NCBI GenBank assembly: GCA_900768515.1
Contig: CAAGDG010000060.1
Location: 1 to 26,726 of the forward strand
Direction: 5' to 3'
From: Lentisphaeria bacterium
Lineage (GTDB): Bacteria > Verrucomicrobiota > Lentisphaeria > Victivallales > Victivallaceae
DNA length: 26,726 nt
Below, in pieces: positions 1 to 7,738 of the stretch. Position numbers and translations under genes: made by a program. Position 1 is the first letter of the stretch; each line of letters opens with the position of its first letter. The notes beneath the pieces are model-generated. The model saw only the letters and a list, made by a program, of their open reading frames with translations, was not told the DNA's origin and did no database searches.

Positions 1-1672
1 CCACCTCGGCATCCCCTTCGGTCGCCACCGCCAGAACCGGCGACTTGCGGGCGCGGCACTCCTGAATGTTGCCGAGCATCTTCTCCTTGCCGGGGATGTC
101 GTTGGCCAAGGCCACCACCGGATGGCGCTCGTCCAGCAGCGCGATCGGCCCGTGCTTGAGTTCGGCGGCGTGGTAGCCTTCGGCGTGCAGATAGCTGATC
201 TCCTTGAGTTTGAGTGCGCCTTCGAGCGCGGTCGGATAGAGACAGCCGCGGCCGATGTAGAAGAAGTGTTCCATTTCGGCGTAATGTCCGGCGATCTCCT
301 TGATCCGCGGCGCCTGTTTGAGCACCGTGCGCAGCAGAGACGGAATCGATTCGATTTCGCGGGCCAGCTCCAGTCCTTCGCTGCGGTTGAGTCTGCGGTT
401 GCGCCCCAGCAGCAGCGCGAAGAGCAGCAGTACCGCCACCTGGCTCGAAAAAGCCTTGGTCGAGGCCACGCTGATCTCCGGCCCGGCGTGCAGATAGATG
501 CCGCGGCCCGCCTCCCGGGCAATCGTGGAACCGACCACGTTGCAGAGTGCCGCCACCACCGCACCCTTGCCGGCGGCCTCGCGGACCGCGGCCAGAGTGT
601 CGGCGGTTTCGCCGGACTGACTGATCGGAATCACCAGCGTATTCGGTTCGATGATCGGGTTGCGGTAACGGAACTCCGCCGCCTGCTCCACCGAGGTGGA
701 GATTCCGGCGATGTCTTCGAAGTAGTACTCCCCGACCAGTCCGGCGTGCATGCTGCTGCCGCATCCGGCGATCACAATCCGGGTGATCTGCGCGAGTTCG
801 CGCGGGGTCAGGTTCAGGCCGGAGAGGATCGCGTTGCCCATCTCGAAATCGATCCGGCCGCGGATCGCGTTTTCGATGGTTTCCGGCTGTTCAAAGATCT
901 CTTTGAGCATGAAGTGCGGATAATTTCCCTTTTCGGCGGCGGCGGCGTCCCAGTCGATCTTGGCGATTTCGCGTTCGACCGGCACGTTTTTGACGTTGCG
1001 CAGGTCGATCTTTTCCGGAGTCAGCAGCGCGATGTCGCCGTCGTCGAGGTAGATCACCTGCCGGGTGTGGGGCAGCAGCGCGGCGATGTCGCTGGCGACG
1101 AGGTTCTCGTGTTCGCCGATGCCGATGACGATCGGACTTCCTTTGCGGGCGACCACGATCTCATCCGGATTGAGCAGAGAGATGACCGCAAGTCCGTAGG
1201 TCCCGGAGAGCTGCTCAAGCGCCGCTGCGGTCGCGGAGAGCAGGTCCCCCTCGTAAGCGTCCGCGATCAGGTAGGCGATCACTTCGCTGTCGGTTTCGGA
1301 GCGGAAGGTGTATCCTTTGGTCCGAAGATGGCGCCGCAGCTCCTGATGGTTTTCGATGATGCCGTTGTGGACAATCGCAAAGCGGCCGGATTCATCGAGG
1401 TGGGGATGTGCGTTCGGGGTCGACGGCGCGCCGTGGGTCGCCCAGCGGGTATGGGCGATGCCGCAGCCGCAGAGGGTTTTGAATTCGGGCCGGGCGGCGA
1501 CGGCTTCCGCGAGCGCCTTGACTTTCCCGACACATTTGACGGTGTTGAGCCTGCCCTCCGCGGCCACCGCCAGGCCGGAGGAGTCATACCCGCGATACTC
1601 CAGTCGTTTGAGTCCGTCGATCAGGATGGGCGCGACCGGCCGGGACCCGACATATCCGATGATTCCGCACAT
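1..1672 (-). CDS. glmS: Glutamine--fructose-6-phosphate aminotransferase (GlmS), 3' end cut by window edge
   Basis: Makes glucosamine-6-phosphate from fructose-6-phosphate and glutamine, the first step toward UDP-GlcNAc for peptidoglycan and lipid A. The start codon is at 1672 and the protein begins MCGIIGYVG, so Cys2 is the N-terminal nucleophile of the class II glutaminase domain once Met is removed. Typical glutaminase segments follow (RYRGYDS-like LEYRGYDSSG, HTRWATHG, HNGIIEN). The two SIS sugar-isomerase domains begin after about residue 240, with IAGCGSSMHAG and ISQSGETADT, followed by ASTKAFSSQ. About 557 residues of a usual ~610 are present; the last ~50, including the C-terminal tail, lie outside the window. 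It is the last visible gene of the ptsH-ptsI operon, 18 bases after the preceding gene. No glmS ribozyme could be placed, because the gene is internal to an operon with almost no leader. Identification is secure. Confidence 0.96.
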   Translation of the reverse strand, partial: MCGIIGYVGSRPVAPILIDGLKRLEYRGYDSSGLAVAAEGRLNTVKCVGKVKALAEAVAARPEFKTLCGCGIAHTRWATHGAPSTPNAHPHLDESGRFAIVHNGIIENHQELRRHLRTKGYTFRSETDSEVIAYLIADAYEGDLLSATAAALEQLSGTYGLAVISLLNPDEIVVARKGSPIVIGIGEHENLVASDIAALLPHTRQVIYLDDGDIALLTPEKIDLRNVKNVPVEREIAKIDWDAAAAEKGNYPHFMLKEIFEQPETIENAIRGRIDFEMGNAILSGLNLTPRELAQITRIVIAGCGSSMHAGLVGEYYFEDIAGISTSVEQAAEFRYRNPIIEPNTLVIPISQSGETADTLAAVREAAGKGAVVAALCNVVGSTIAREAGRGIYLHAGPEISVASTKAFSSQVAVLLLFALLLGRNRRLNRSEGLELAREIESIPSLLRTVLKQAPRIKEIAGHYAEMEHFFYIGRGCLYPTALEGALKLKEISYLHAEGYHAAELKHGPIALLDERHPVVALANDIPGKEKMLGNIQECRARKSPVLAVATEGDAEV

Positions 1673-1690
1673 AAAATTCGCTATCCTTAC

Positions 1691-2104
1691 CTATTCGCAG
1701 AAATGCGTGTTGATGTAGTGTGCCGCTTCCTCGAGGCTGCCCAGAATTTTCGTGCAGTAACGGGCCATCCACGGGCTGCAGTCCTTGTATTCGAACGGAG
1801 AGAACGCGACCACGAACTTCCCGAGGTCGTGGGCCGCATAAAACACCTCCATGCTGGTGCCGATGCTCGGTTTGTTGTAGTTGACCAGCAAAATGTCCGC
1901 GGTCCGGACATCCTGAAGGTCGAATTCAACGATCTCATTGGCGCTGTCCACCTGGCGGTCCACGAACTTGCGCCGCATCGGATCGAGCAGGCGGAACTCT
2001 TTCGAGAGCAGTTGGCCGGCCGCCTCGCGCCACTCCCGTGCGGTCCCCGCGTGTTCATCCATGATCGGACCGGAGAGGTAGATGGTTTTTTTCGTCATGC
2101 TCAT
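1691..2104 (-). CDS. Nucleoside 2-deoxyribosyltransferase family protein
   Basis: 137 residues, the usual size of the nucleoside 2-deoxyribosyltransferase fold. These enzymes move deoxyribose between bases or hydrolyse (deoxy)nucleotides. Visible motifs are the N-terminal strand and glycine turn IYLSGPI (8-14), DPMRR (41-45), an acidic pair around VRTADILLVNYN (66-77), and GTSMEVFYA (82-90), in which Glu86 matches the catalytic glutamate. The fold also covers DNPH1-like nucleotide hydrolases, so the exact substrate is open. It sits between ptsI (22 bases upstream) and glmS (18 bases downstream), evidently co-transcribed. A role linked to sugar-phosphate or nucleotide-sugar metabolism is only an inference from that position. 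Two starts are possible, 2104 (MSMTKK) or 2098 (MTKK). Neither has a strong ribosome binding site, so the longer one is given. Confidence 0.82.
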   Translation of the reverse strand: MSMTKKTIYLSGPIMDEHAGTAREWREAAGQLLSKEFRLLDPMRRKFVDRQVDSANEIVEFDLQDVRTADILLVNYNKPSIGTSMEVFYAAHDLGKFVVAFSPFEYKDCSPWMARYCTKILGSLEEAAHYINTHFCE

Positions 2105-2126
2105 TTCAGCTCATCGTTTCCGTGCG

Positions 2127-3893
2127 TTAAATATTTGCGATTTCCGGTGCGCATTTTCGCAGCAGCGCCTCGGAAATGGCGAGTGAATCCGAGGCGTTGT
2201 CGCAGTCGAGCGCTTTTCGCGCCGCCTCTTCCGCCTCGTGCATGGAGAGACTCCGGATCACCCGGCGCACGATGCTGATCGAGGCGGGCGCCATGCTCAG
2301 TTCGTGAACGCCGAGCCCGACCAGCAGCGGCACCATGTAGGCGTCCGCCGCCATCTGTCCGCAGACCCCGATCCAGATGTTGTGCCGCTGCGCCGCCGTC
2401 ACGGTCAGGCGGATCAGCTCCAGAATCGCCGGATGGCTGGGCCGGTAGAGGTAGGCGACCCGGTCGTTGCCGCGGTCGATCGCCATCGTGTACTGTACCA
2501 GGTCGTTGCTGCCGATGCTGAAGAAATCCACCAGCGGAGCGAATTTATCCGCCAGCAGTGCGGCGCTCGGGGTTTCGATCATGATTCCGATCGGCAGTGT
2601 CGAGGCGAACTCCCGTTTCTCGGCGGCCAGTTTCTGCTGGAGCTGTTCGATGATGGAATGCACCTCGATGACTTCGCGGATGCTGCTGACCATCGGAAGC
2701 ATCACGCGCAGATTTCCGTAAACCCCGGCCCGGAGCAGCGCGCGCAACTGGGTTTCAAAGAGGTCGCGCCGTTCGTGCAGGCAGAGCCGGATTCCGCGCA
2801 GTCCGAGGAAAGGATTCTGCTCGCTGGCGCGGTAGATGGTGGAACTGAATTTGTCGCCCCCGACGTCGAGGGTCCGGACGGTTACGGGACTCTCGTCGGC
2901 AGTGACCAGCAGCTGCTTGTAGATCTCAAATTGCTCTTCCTCATCCGGCATGGCATTCCGGTTCAGATAGAGGTATTCCGTGCGGAAGAGTCCGACTCCG
3001 GCCGCGCCGGCCCGCTTCACCTCGCCGAAACTCTCCGGCGTGTCGATGTTGGCGGCGAGCTGAACCAGGAAGCCGTCGGTGGTTTCCGGCCGCAGATCGT
3101 TTTCGCGTTCCAGTTCGCTGATGAGGGCGCCGGTGGTTTCCGCTTTCAGCCGGTATGCCTCTTCGGTCCGTCCGTCGGGATTGACGATCAGTTTCCCGTT
3201 GAATCCGTCGATGATCAGTTTGTCGTCCGCGGTCAGCTTTTCCGGAAGTTCCGGGGGAATGCCGACCACCGCCGGCAGCTGCATTGAACGGGCCAGAATC
3301 GCGGTGTGACTGGTTGCGCTGCCGGTTTCCACCGCGAAACCCAGAACCTTGCGGCGGTCGAGCTGGGCGGTCTCCGAGGGGCTCAGGGAAGAGGCCACGA
3401 TGATTCTGCGGTCGTCCAGACCGCGCTCTTCGGCGTGGGCTTCGCGGAGGTTGGAGAGAACCCGGGCCGCGACGTCGCGGATGTCGGCGGCGCGTTCGCG
3501 CAGGTATTCGTCCTGCATACCGGAAAACACGCTGGCGAAATGCTCGCTGGCACGATACAGTGCGTACTCCACGCTGAAGTGTTCTTCGCGGATGATTTTC
3601 TCAACTTCGGCATTCAGCGTGCGGTCGTCGACCAGCATCAGGTGCGCCTCGAAGATATCCGCATCGTGGGAATCCAACCGGGTGCGGACCCGGTTCTGGA
3701 GTTCAGTCAGCTGTTCCCGGGTCCGCTGCTGCGCCTCGTGGTAGCGTTCGAGTTCGCTCGCGACCTCCTCTTCGGTAATCGGGTGCGGTTCCGGCTCCAG
3801 CAGGCGGTTGTGCGGCATGATGCGCATGACCCTGCCGATTGCGATCCCCGGAGAAACCGCGATTGCCTGAAAGGTTTGTGAAGGTAGTGGCAT
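2127..3893 (-). CDS. ptsI: Phosphoenolpyruvate--protein phosphotransferase (PTS enzyme I)
   Basis: 588 residues, close to the ~575 of E. coli EI. Takes phosphate from PEP and passes it to HPr in the cytoplasm. The N-terminal HPr-binding helical domain is followed by the phosphohistidine site GSATSHTAILARS with His196. The C-terminal PEP-binding TIM barrel carries LFRTEYLYLNR, MIETPSA, SIGSNDLVQYTMA and the active-site Cys511 in VCGQMAAD, where many EIs have CGELAGD. An open frame extends upstream to 4058, but the start at 3893 (MPLPSQTFQAIAVSPGIAIG) matches the family N-terminus and leaves a 26-base gap after ptsH. No EIIA, EIIB or EIIC gene is visible in the window, so whether this drives sugar uptake or a regulatory phosphorelay cannot be told here. 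Confidence 0.96.
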   Translation of the reverse strand: MPLPSQTFQAIAVSPGIAIGRVMRIMPHNRLLEPEPHPITEEEVASELERYHEAQQRTREQLTELQNRVRTRLDSHDADIFEAHLMLVDDRTLNAEVEKIIREEHFSVEYALYRASEHFASVFSGMQDEYLRERAADIRDVAARVLSNLREAHAEERGLDDRRIIVASSLSPSETAQLDRRKVLGFAVETGSATSHTAILARSMQLPAVVGIPPELPEKLTADDKLIIDGFNGKLIVNPDGRTEEAYRLKAETTGALISELERENDLRPETTDGFLVQLAANIDTPESFGEVKRAGAAGVGLFRTEYLYLNRNAMPDEEEQFEIYKQLLVTADESPVTVRTLDVGGDKFSSTIYRASEQNPFLGLRGIRLCLHERRDLFETQLRALLRAGVYGNLRVMLPMVSSIREVIEVHSIIEQLQQKLAAEKREFASTLPIGIMIETPSAALLADKFAPLVDFFSIGSNDLVQYTMAIDRGNDRVAYLYRPSHPAILELIRLTVTAAQRHNIWIGVCGQMAADAYMVPLLVGLGVHELSMAPASISIVRRVIRSLSMHEAEEAARKALDCDNASDSLAISEALLRKCAPEIANI

Positions 3894-3919
3894 GGCCGGA
3901 CTCCCCGTTTTGCGGAACC

Positions 3920-4216
3920 TTACTCTTCGCCGAATTTGGACTGGAAAAGCTGAACCGCGCTGTCGAACACTGCCCGCGCCTCCGCACCGGATGCGCGCAG
4001 CCGCAACCGGGTGCCTTTTCCCGCGGCAAGCATCATCAGCTCCAGAATGCTGCCGCAATTGACCTCCTCGGAGGGAGTGCCGGGACCGAGTTTCTGCAGC
4101 GTCAGTTCGGCGTCGTAACCGTTTGCAATTTTAGCAAGCATGGCTGCCGGGCGGGCGTGCAGTCCCATGGTGTTGCCGATGGTGACTTCCCGTTCCAAAA
4201 GTTGTTCCGCTGCCAT
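3920..4216 (-). CDS. ptsH: Phosphocarrier protein HPr
   Basis: 98 residues. Accepts phosphate from enzyme I on His20 in NTMGLHARPAAM, the equivalent of His15. Ser56 in CGSILELMMLAA matches the Ser46 site that HPr kinase uses in many bacteria, so regulatory phosphorylation is possible; no hprK is visible here. Compared with the common HPr, the loop before Ser56 (residues 41-52) is several residues longer, and the N-terminus carries about five extra residues. The start at 4216 has GGAG 13 bases upstream, which is rather far. An in-frame TTG directly before the ATG would give a better spacing and add one residue. It is the first gene of the ptsH-ptsI-deoxyribosyltransferase-glmS operon and is divergent from metY. 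Confidence 0.93.
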   Translation of the reverse strand: MAAEQLLEREVTIGNTMGLHARPAAMLAKIANGYDAELTLQKLGPGTPSEEVNCGSILELMMLAAGKGTRLRLRASGAEARAVFDSAVQLFQSKFGEE

Positions 4217-4314
4217 CAATCCGTTATCACTCCGATCCGTTGAAAAAGTTTCGAAATGTTTCCCGCCGTTCTCCTCATGAGGCGGAAAAGGCCACAATCC
4301 CCAACCCATTTTAT

Positions 4315-4343
4315 AATATACACCCGATTCTTTCAGAAAGCAA
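4315..4343 (-). promoter_or_regulatory. Predicted promoter of the ptsH operon
   Basis: On the minus strand TTGCTT (4343-4338), 17 bases, then TATATT (4320-4315). It predicts a leader of about 90 bases before ptsH. The leader contains the palindrome CCTCATGAGG (4273-4282) inside imperfect arms at 4259-4267 and 4281-4288, which may be an RNA hairpin or an operator. The boxes are seen; function is inferred from spacing and position. Confidence 0.6.
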
Positions 4344-4353
4344 CACCTTGATC

Positions 4354-4381
4354 TTGCAAAAAGGCGTCCGGAGGTTATATT
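4354..4381 (+). promoter_or_regulatory. Predicted promoter of metY
   Basis: TTGCAA (4354-4359), 16 bases, TATATT (4376-4381). The start of transcription would fall near 4388, giving a leader of only about 27 bases. That leaves no room for a SAM riboswitch. The -35, spacer length and -10 are identical to those at 19990-20017. Confidence 0.65.
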
Positions 4382-4414
4382 TTTGAAAAACACAATGGAA
4401 AGGAGATTCCCACG

Positions 4415-5692
4415 ATGAATTCCGAATGGAAAATTGAAACGAAAGCCGTCCAGTGCGGTTACGAGCCCGGAAACGGCGAGCCGCGGATTCTGCCGCTGGT
4501 TCAGAGCACCACCTTCAAATACGACGACGCCCAGAGTGTGGCCGATCTCTTTGATCTCAAGAGCGATGGATTTTTTTATTCGAGGCTGGCCAATCCGACC
4601 GTTGCGGCCTTCGAGCGCAAGATGGCCGCGCTGGAGGGAGGCGTGGCCGCCGTCGCGGTCAGCGCGGGTCAGACCGCCAACGCCTTCGCCATCATCAATA
4701 TCGCCCGTTCCGGCGACCATGTCGTGGCGGTATCCAGTCTTTACGGAGGGACGGTGTCTCTGCTGACCAACACGCTCCACAAGATGGGGATTGAAGTCAG
4801 CTACGTGTCTCCCGAGGCTGACGAGGAAACCATCCGCCGGGCGTTCCGGCCCAACACGAAAGCGCTCTTCGCCGAGGCGCTGGCCAATCCTGCGCTGATT
4901 GTGCTCGACATCGAGCGTTTTGCAAGGATCGCCCACGAGTTCGGCGTGCCGCTGATTGTCGACAACACCTTCCCTACGCCGATTCTCTGCCGGCCGTTCG
5001 AGTTCGGCGCGGACATCGTCACCCATTCGACCACCAAATACACTGATGGACATGCGACTTCGCTCGGCGGAATCGTGATCGAGAAGGGCGGATTCAACTG
5101 GGCGAACGGCAAGTTTCCGGAGTTCGTCGAGCCGGATCCCGCCTATCACGGGCTGGTCTACACCGAGGCGTTCCGTGCGTCTCCCTATTCGGTCAAACTG
5201 CGGGTTCAGCTGGTTCGGGATCTCGGCGCGATCATGGCCCCGATGAACGCCTTCCTCTCGAATCTCGGACTGGAAACGTTGCACCTGCGCATGGAGCGGC
5301 ATAGTGCGAACGCCCTGGCCATGGCGGAGTTTCTGGAGTCCCATCCGAAGGTCGGCTGGGTCAACTATCCCGGACTGCGTTCCAGCTCCCAGTACGAGCT
5401 GGCCCGGAAGTATCTGCCGAACGGCTGCTCCGGCGTGCTCTGTTTCGGCGTCAAAGGGGGCAAGGCGGCCGGCGAGCGGGTCATGAACGCCCTTCGGCTC
5501 GCGGCGATCGTGGTACATGTCGCGGATGTGCGCACCGGGGTGCTTCACCCGGCCAGCATGACCCACCGGCAGCTCTCCGAAGAGGAGCTGGCCGCGGCGG
5601 GGGTTTCGCCGGATATGATCCGGCTCTCGGTCGGAATCGAGAACATCGACGACATCAAGGCGGATTTCGACCAGGCGCTGGCGCAGGCTTGA
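4415..5692 (+). CDS. metY: O-acetylhomoserine sulfhydrylase / aminocarboxypropyltransferase
   Basis: 425 residues, the length typical of MetY within the Cys/Met-metabolism PLP enzyme family. It most likely makes homocysteine from O-acetylhomoserine and sulfide, in the cytoplasm. Visible are YSRLANPT (substrate and phosphate-binding region), the aromatic stacking segment SSLYGGTVSLL, the PLP-binding Asp in VDNTFPTP, and the Schiff-base lysine in HSTTKYTDGHAT, the sequence style of MetY rather than MetB or MetC. The C-terminal SVGIENIDDIKADFDQAL is characteristic. AAGGAG lies 9 bases before the ATG. It stands alone on its transcript, divergent from ptsH, and is followed by the LPS-core operon whose last two genes may handle S-adenosylhomocysteine. 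A methionine gamma-lyase activity cannot be fully excluded by eye. Confidence 0.92.
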   Translation: MNSEWKIETKAVQCGYEPGNGEPRILPLVQSTTFKYDDAQSVADLFDLKSDGFFYSRLANPTVAAFERKMAALEGGVAAVAVSAGQTANAFAIINIARSGDHVVAVSSLYGGTVSLLTNTLHKMGIEVSYVSPEADEETIRRAFRPNTKALFAEALANPALIVLDIERFARIAHEFGVPLIVDNTFPTPILCRPFEFGADIVTHSTTKYTDGHATSLGGIVIEKGGFNWANGKFPEFVEPDPAYHGLVYTEAFRASPYSVKLRVQLVRDLGAIMAPMNAFLSNLGLETLHLRMERHSANALAMAEFLESHPKVGWVNYPGLRSSSQYELARKYLPNGCSGVLCFGVKGGKAAGERVMNALRLAAIVVHVADVRTGVLHPASMTHRQLSEEELAAAGVSPDMIRLSVGIENIDDIKADFDQALAQA

Positions 5693-5776
5693 TCCCGGTT
5701 CCGCGGCGGGGCGTTCGTGCCGGCGGGGTCGTCCGGCCGGTTCCGGGCGCCTCGTGTATTTTTTGTCCGGCGCGGC

Positions 5777-5805
5777 TTGTGAAACCTCCGGCGGGAGGCT
5801 ATATT
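5777..5805 (+). promoter_or_regulatory. Predicted promoter of the LPS-core operon, with an inverted repeat in the spacer
   Basis: TTGTGA (5777-5782), 17 bases, TATATT (5800-5805). The spacer holds CCTCC-GGCG-GGAGG (5785-5798), a short inverted repeat placed where a repressor could bind. The transcript would begin near 5812, about 30 bases before the first gene. The surrounding 5693-5843 stretch has no other feature I can support; a T-run at 5759-5764 follows GC-rich DNA but makes no clean terminator hairpin. Confidence 0.6.
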
Positions 5806-5843
5806 ATGCAAAAGGATGTCAATCAGTTGCAAGGGAGTCTGTC

Positions 5844-6629
5844 ATGCAGAAGCCGGAAGTTTCGATCGTGATTCCGAATTACAAGACGCCGGAACTGACC
5901 CGGCTTTGCCTGCGGTCGCTCCGCCGGCATACCGATCTGGAGCGGGTCCGGGTGATCGTGGTGGACAATGATTCGCGCGACGCTTCGCTCGATTATCTGC
6001 GCAAGGTCGAATGGATTGAGCTTCTCGAGCGCACCACCGACGGAGAGAGCGGACCCGAGATGCACGCCCGGGCGCTCGACCTGGCGCTGGAAAAGGTCGA
6101 TACGCCGTTTCTGCTGGTGATCCACACCGACACCATTGTCGTCAACGATCTCTGGCTGGATTTTCTGCTCAACCGGATCAATTCCGATCCGAACATCGCC
6201 GGAGTCGGCAGCTGGAAGCTGGAGATCGTTCCCTTCTGGAAGCGGATCGGCAAGTTTTTCGAGGAGGGGATCCGGCGTCTGGCCGGCCGCCACCGGGTAG
6301 TCGAGGAGCGCTATCTGCGCAGCCACTGCGCCCTCTACCGGACGGAACTGGTCCGGAGCCGGACCTCGGGGTTCTTCGACGGCGACACCGCCGGCCATTC
6401 GCTGCACCGCAGCCTGGTGGAGGCCGGGTATCGGATGGTTTTCATCGAATCCCCCGAGCTGATGCGGTTCATCCGCCACCTGAATCACGCCACGATGATT
6501 CTGAATCCGGAGACCGGCGGACGCAAGACCACCCGTCCCGCCGCCCGGCGGCGGTTGGAAAAGGAGCTCAAAAGCCTTCACTACGATGAGTTGATGGAAG
6601 ACGATTCCCTGGATCGGTGCGGACGATGA
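5844..6629 (+). CDS. Family 2 glycosyltransferase
   Basis: 261 residues with a GT-A fold. It opens with VSIVIPNYKTPELTRLCLRSL, followed by IVVDNDSRDASLDYL (nucleotide-sugar binding) and LLVIHTDTIVV, whose TDT serves as the DXD-like metal site. The C-terminal third is basic and has no membrane segment, so a soluble or peripheral cytoplasmic enzyme is expected. The ATG at 5844 is preferred over the upstream in-frame start at 5754, because AAGGGAG lies 6 bases before it and the family motif begins directly after. It overlaps waaG by ATGA, so it probably adds a sugar to the LPS core or a related glycan. Donor and acceptor cannot be read from sequence. Confidence 0.87.
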   Translation: MQKPEVSIVIPNYKTPELTRLCLRSLRRHTDLERVRVIVVDNDSRDASLDYLRKVEWIELLERTTDGESGPEMHARALDLALEKVDTPFLLVIHTDTIVVNDLWLDFLLNRINSDPNIAGVGSWKLEIVPFWKRIGKFFEEGIRRLAGRHRVVEERYLRSHCALYRTELVRSRTSGFFDGDTAGHSLHRSLVEAGYRMVFIESPELMRFIRHLNHATMILNPETGGRKTTRPAARRRLEKELKSLHYDELMEDDSLDRCGR

Positions 6630-7738
6630 AAGTTGCGTTCGTTCTCTTCCGGTACTTCCCGCACGGCGGATTGCAGCAGGATTGTCTGCGGATCGCCCGG
6701 GTCGCCGCCGGTCGCGGCCATCAGGTCCGCTTCTTTACGATGGAGTGGCAGGGGGAGTTGCCGGGGGCGGGAATCGAGGTCGAGCTTCTTCCGGTCTCCG
6801 GATGGAGCAATCATGCGCGGGCGAAGGATTTTGAACGGAAGTTCCAGGCGCTCTCCCCGGACCGGTTCGACGCGGTGGTCCTCTTCAACCGGATGGCTGG
6901 AGGGGACTTCTACTTCGCCGCGGACAGCTGTCTCGCCGCCGAACTGCCGTGCCGGCACAGCCGGTTCGCGCTCCGCTGGAATCCGCGCTACCGCACTTTT
7001 CTCGCCCAGGAGCGCGCGGTGTTCTCTCCGGAATCCCGGACCCGGATCTGGTATATCACTTCGCGTCAGAAGGAGGATTTTATCCGCTGCTACGGAACCC
7101 CGGAAGAGCGGTTCGATCTGCTTCCGCCCGGAATCGATCCGGTCTACCGCCGTTCTCCGGAAGAGATCGGGCGGATTCGAAGCCGGGTCCGCGGCGACCT
7201 GGGAATCGCATCCGGTGAACGGCTGCTGATCACGGTGGGCGCCAATCTCCCGCTGAAGGGGGCGGATCGGGCGGTCCGCGCTCTCGCGTCACTGCCGGAA
7301 CCGCTCCGGAACCGCTGCCGGCTGGTGCTGGCCGGCGGCCGGGGCGAGGCGGCGTTCGCCCTGGCCCGGAAACTCGGCGTCGCCGATCGGGTTCGGCTGC
7401 TGGGCATGCGCGGCGACGTTCCCGAATTGCTGCCGGCGGCCGATCTGATGGTCCATCCCGCCCGGAGCGAGGCGGGTGGAAACGTGATTGTCGAGGCGCT
7501 TGCCAGCGCGGTTCCGCCGCTGGTCTCCGGCCTCTGCGGCTTTGCTGAATACGCGGCGAAGGCCGATCCGCTTCTGGTGCTGCCGGAACCGTTCGACCAG
7601 GAGAAGCTCGACCGCCGGCTGGCGGAAGCGCTCGACCGGATTGAACCACTTCGCGCGGCTGCGCTTTCGTGTGCGGAACGTTGCGATTTCTACCACCGCG
7701 CCGAGGTCGCGGTCAACCTGCTGGAGAGGAGAGCATGA
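6626..7738 (+). CDS. waaG: LPS core glucosyltransferase, WaaG (RfaG) type
   Basis: 370 residues with a GT-B fold (GT4). In E. coli WaaG transfers glucose to heptose II of the LPS inner core on the cytoplasmic membrane face. The match is close along the whole length as I remember the E. coli protein: MKVAFVLFRYFPHGGLQ, ADRAVRALASLPE, LPPGID, ADLMVHPARSEAGGNVIVEAL, and CGFAEY near the end. Glu in the SEAGG segment fits the donor-sugar phosphate site of GT4 enzymes. The start at 6626 gives a 4-base ATGA overlap with the upstream glycosyltransferase; an in-frame ATG three codons earlier (6617) is less likely. It is followed immediately by waaP, the same partner as in enterobacteria. The exact sugar added may differ in this organism. 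Confidence 0.9.
   Translation: MKVAFVLFRYFPHGGLQQDCLRIARVAAGRGHQVRFFTMEWQGELPGAGIEVELLPVSGWSNHARAKDFERKFQALSPDRFDAVVLFNRMAGGDFYFAADSCLAAELPCRHSRFALRWNPRYRTFLAQERAVFSPESRTRIWYITSRQKEDFIRCYGTPEERFDLLPPGIDPVYRRSPEEIGRIRSRVRGDLGIASGERLLITVGANLPLKGADRAVRALASLPEPLRNRCRLVLAGGRGEAAFALARKLGVADRVRLLGMRGDVPELLPAADLMVHPARSEAGGNVIVEALASAVPPLVSGLCGFAEYAAKADPLLVLPEPFDQEKLDRRLAEALDRIEPLRAAALSCAERCDFYHRAEVAVNLLERRA

Noticed and set aside
122..2278. A 718-codon open frame on the plus strand.
   Set aside because: It runs antisense to glmS, the deoxyribosyltransferase-like gene and part of ptsI, all with clear family motifs. Its Arg/Asp/Val-rich translation resembles no protein and is a GC-bias shadow.
4382..4414. 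SAM riboswitch or T-box upstream of metY.
   Set aside because: The predicted promoter leaves only about 27 bases of leader, too short for either element.
4395..4418. A seven-codon leader ORF whose TGA overlaps the metY ATG.
   Set aside because: Its ATG has no ribosome binding site and lies about seven bases from the expected transcript start; most likely chance.
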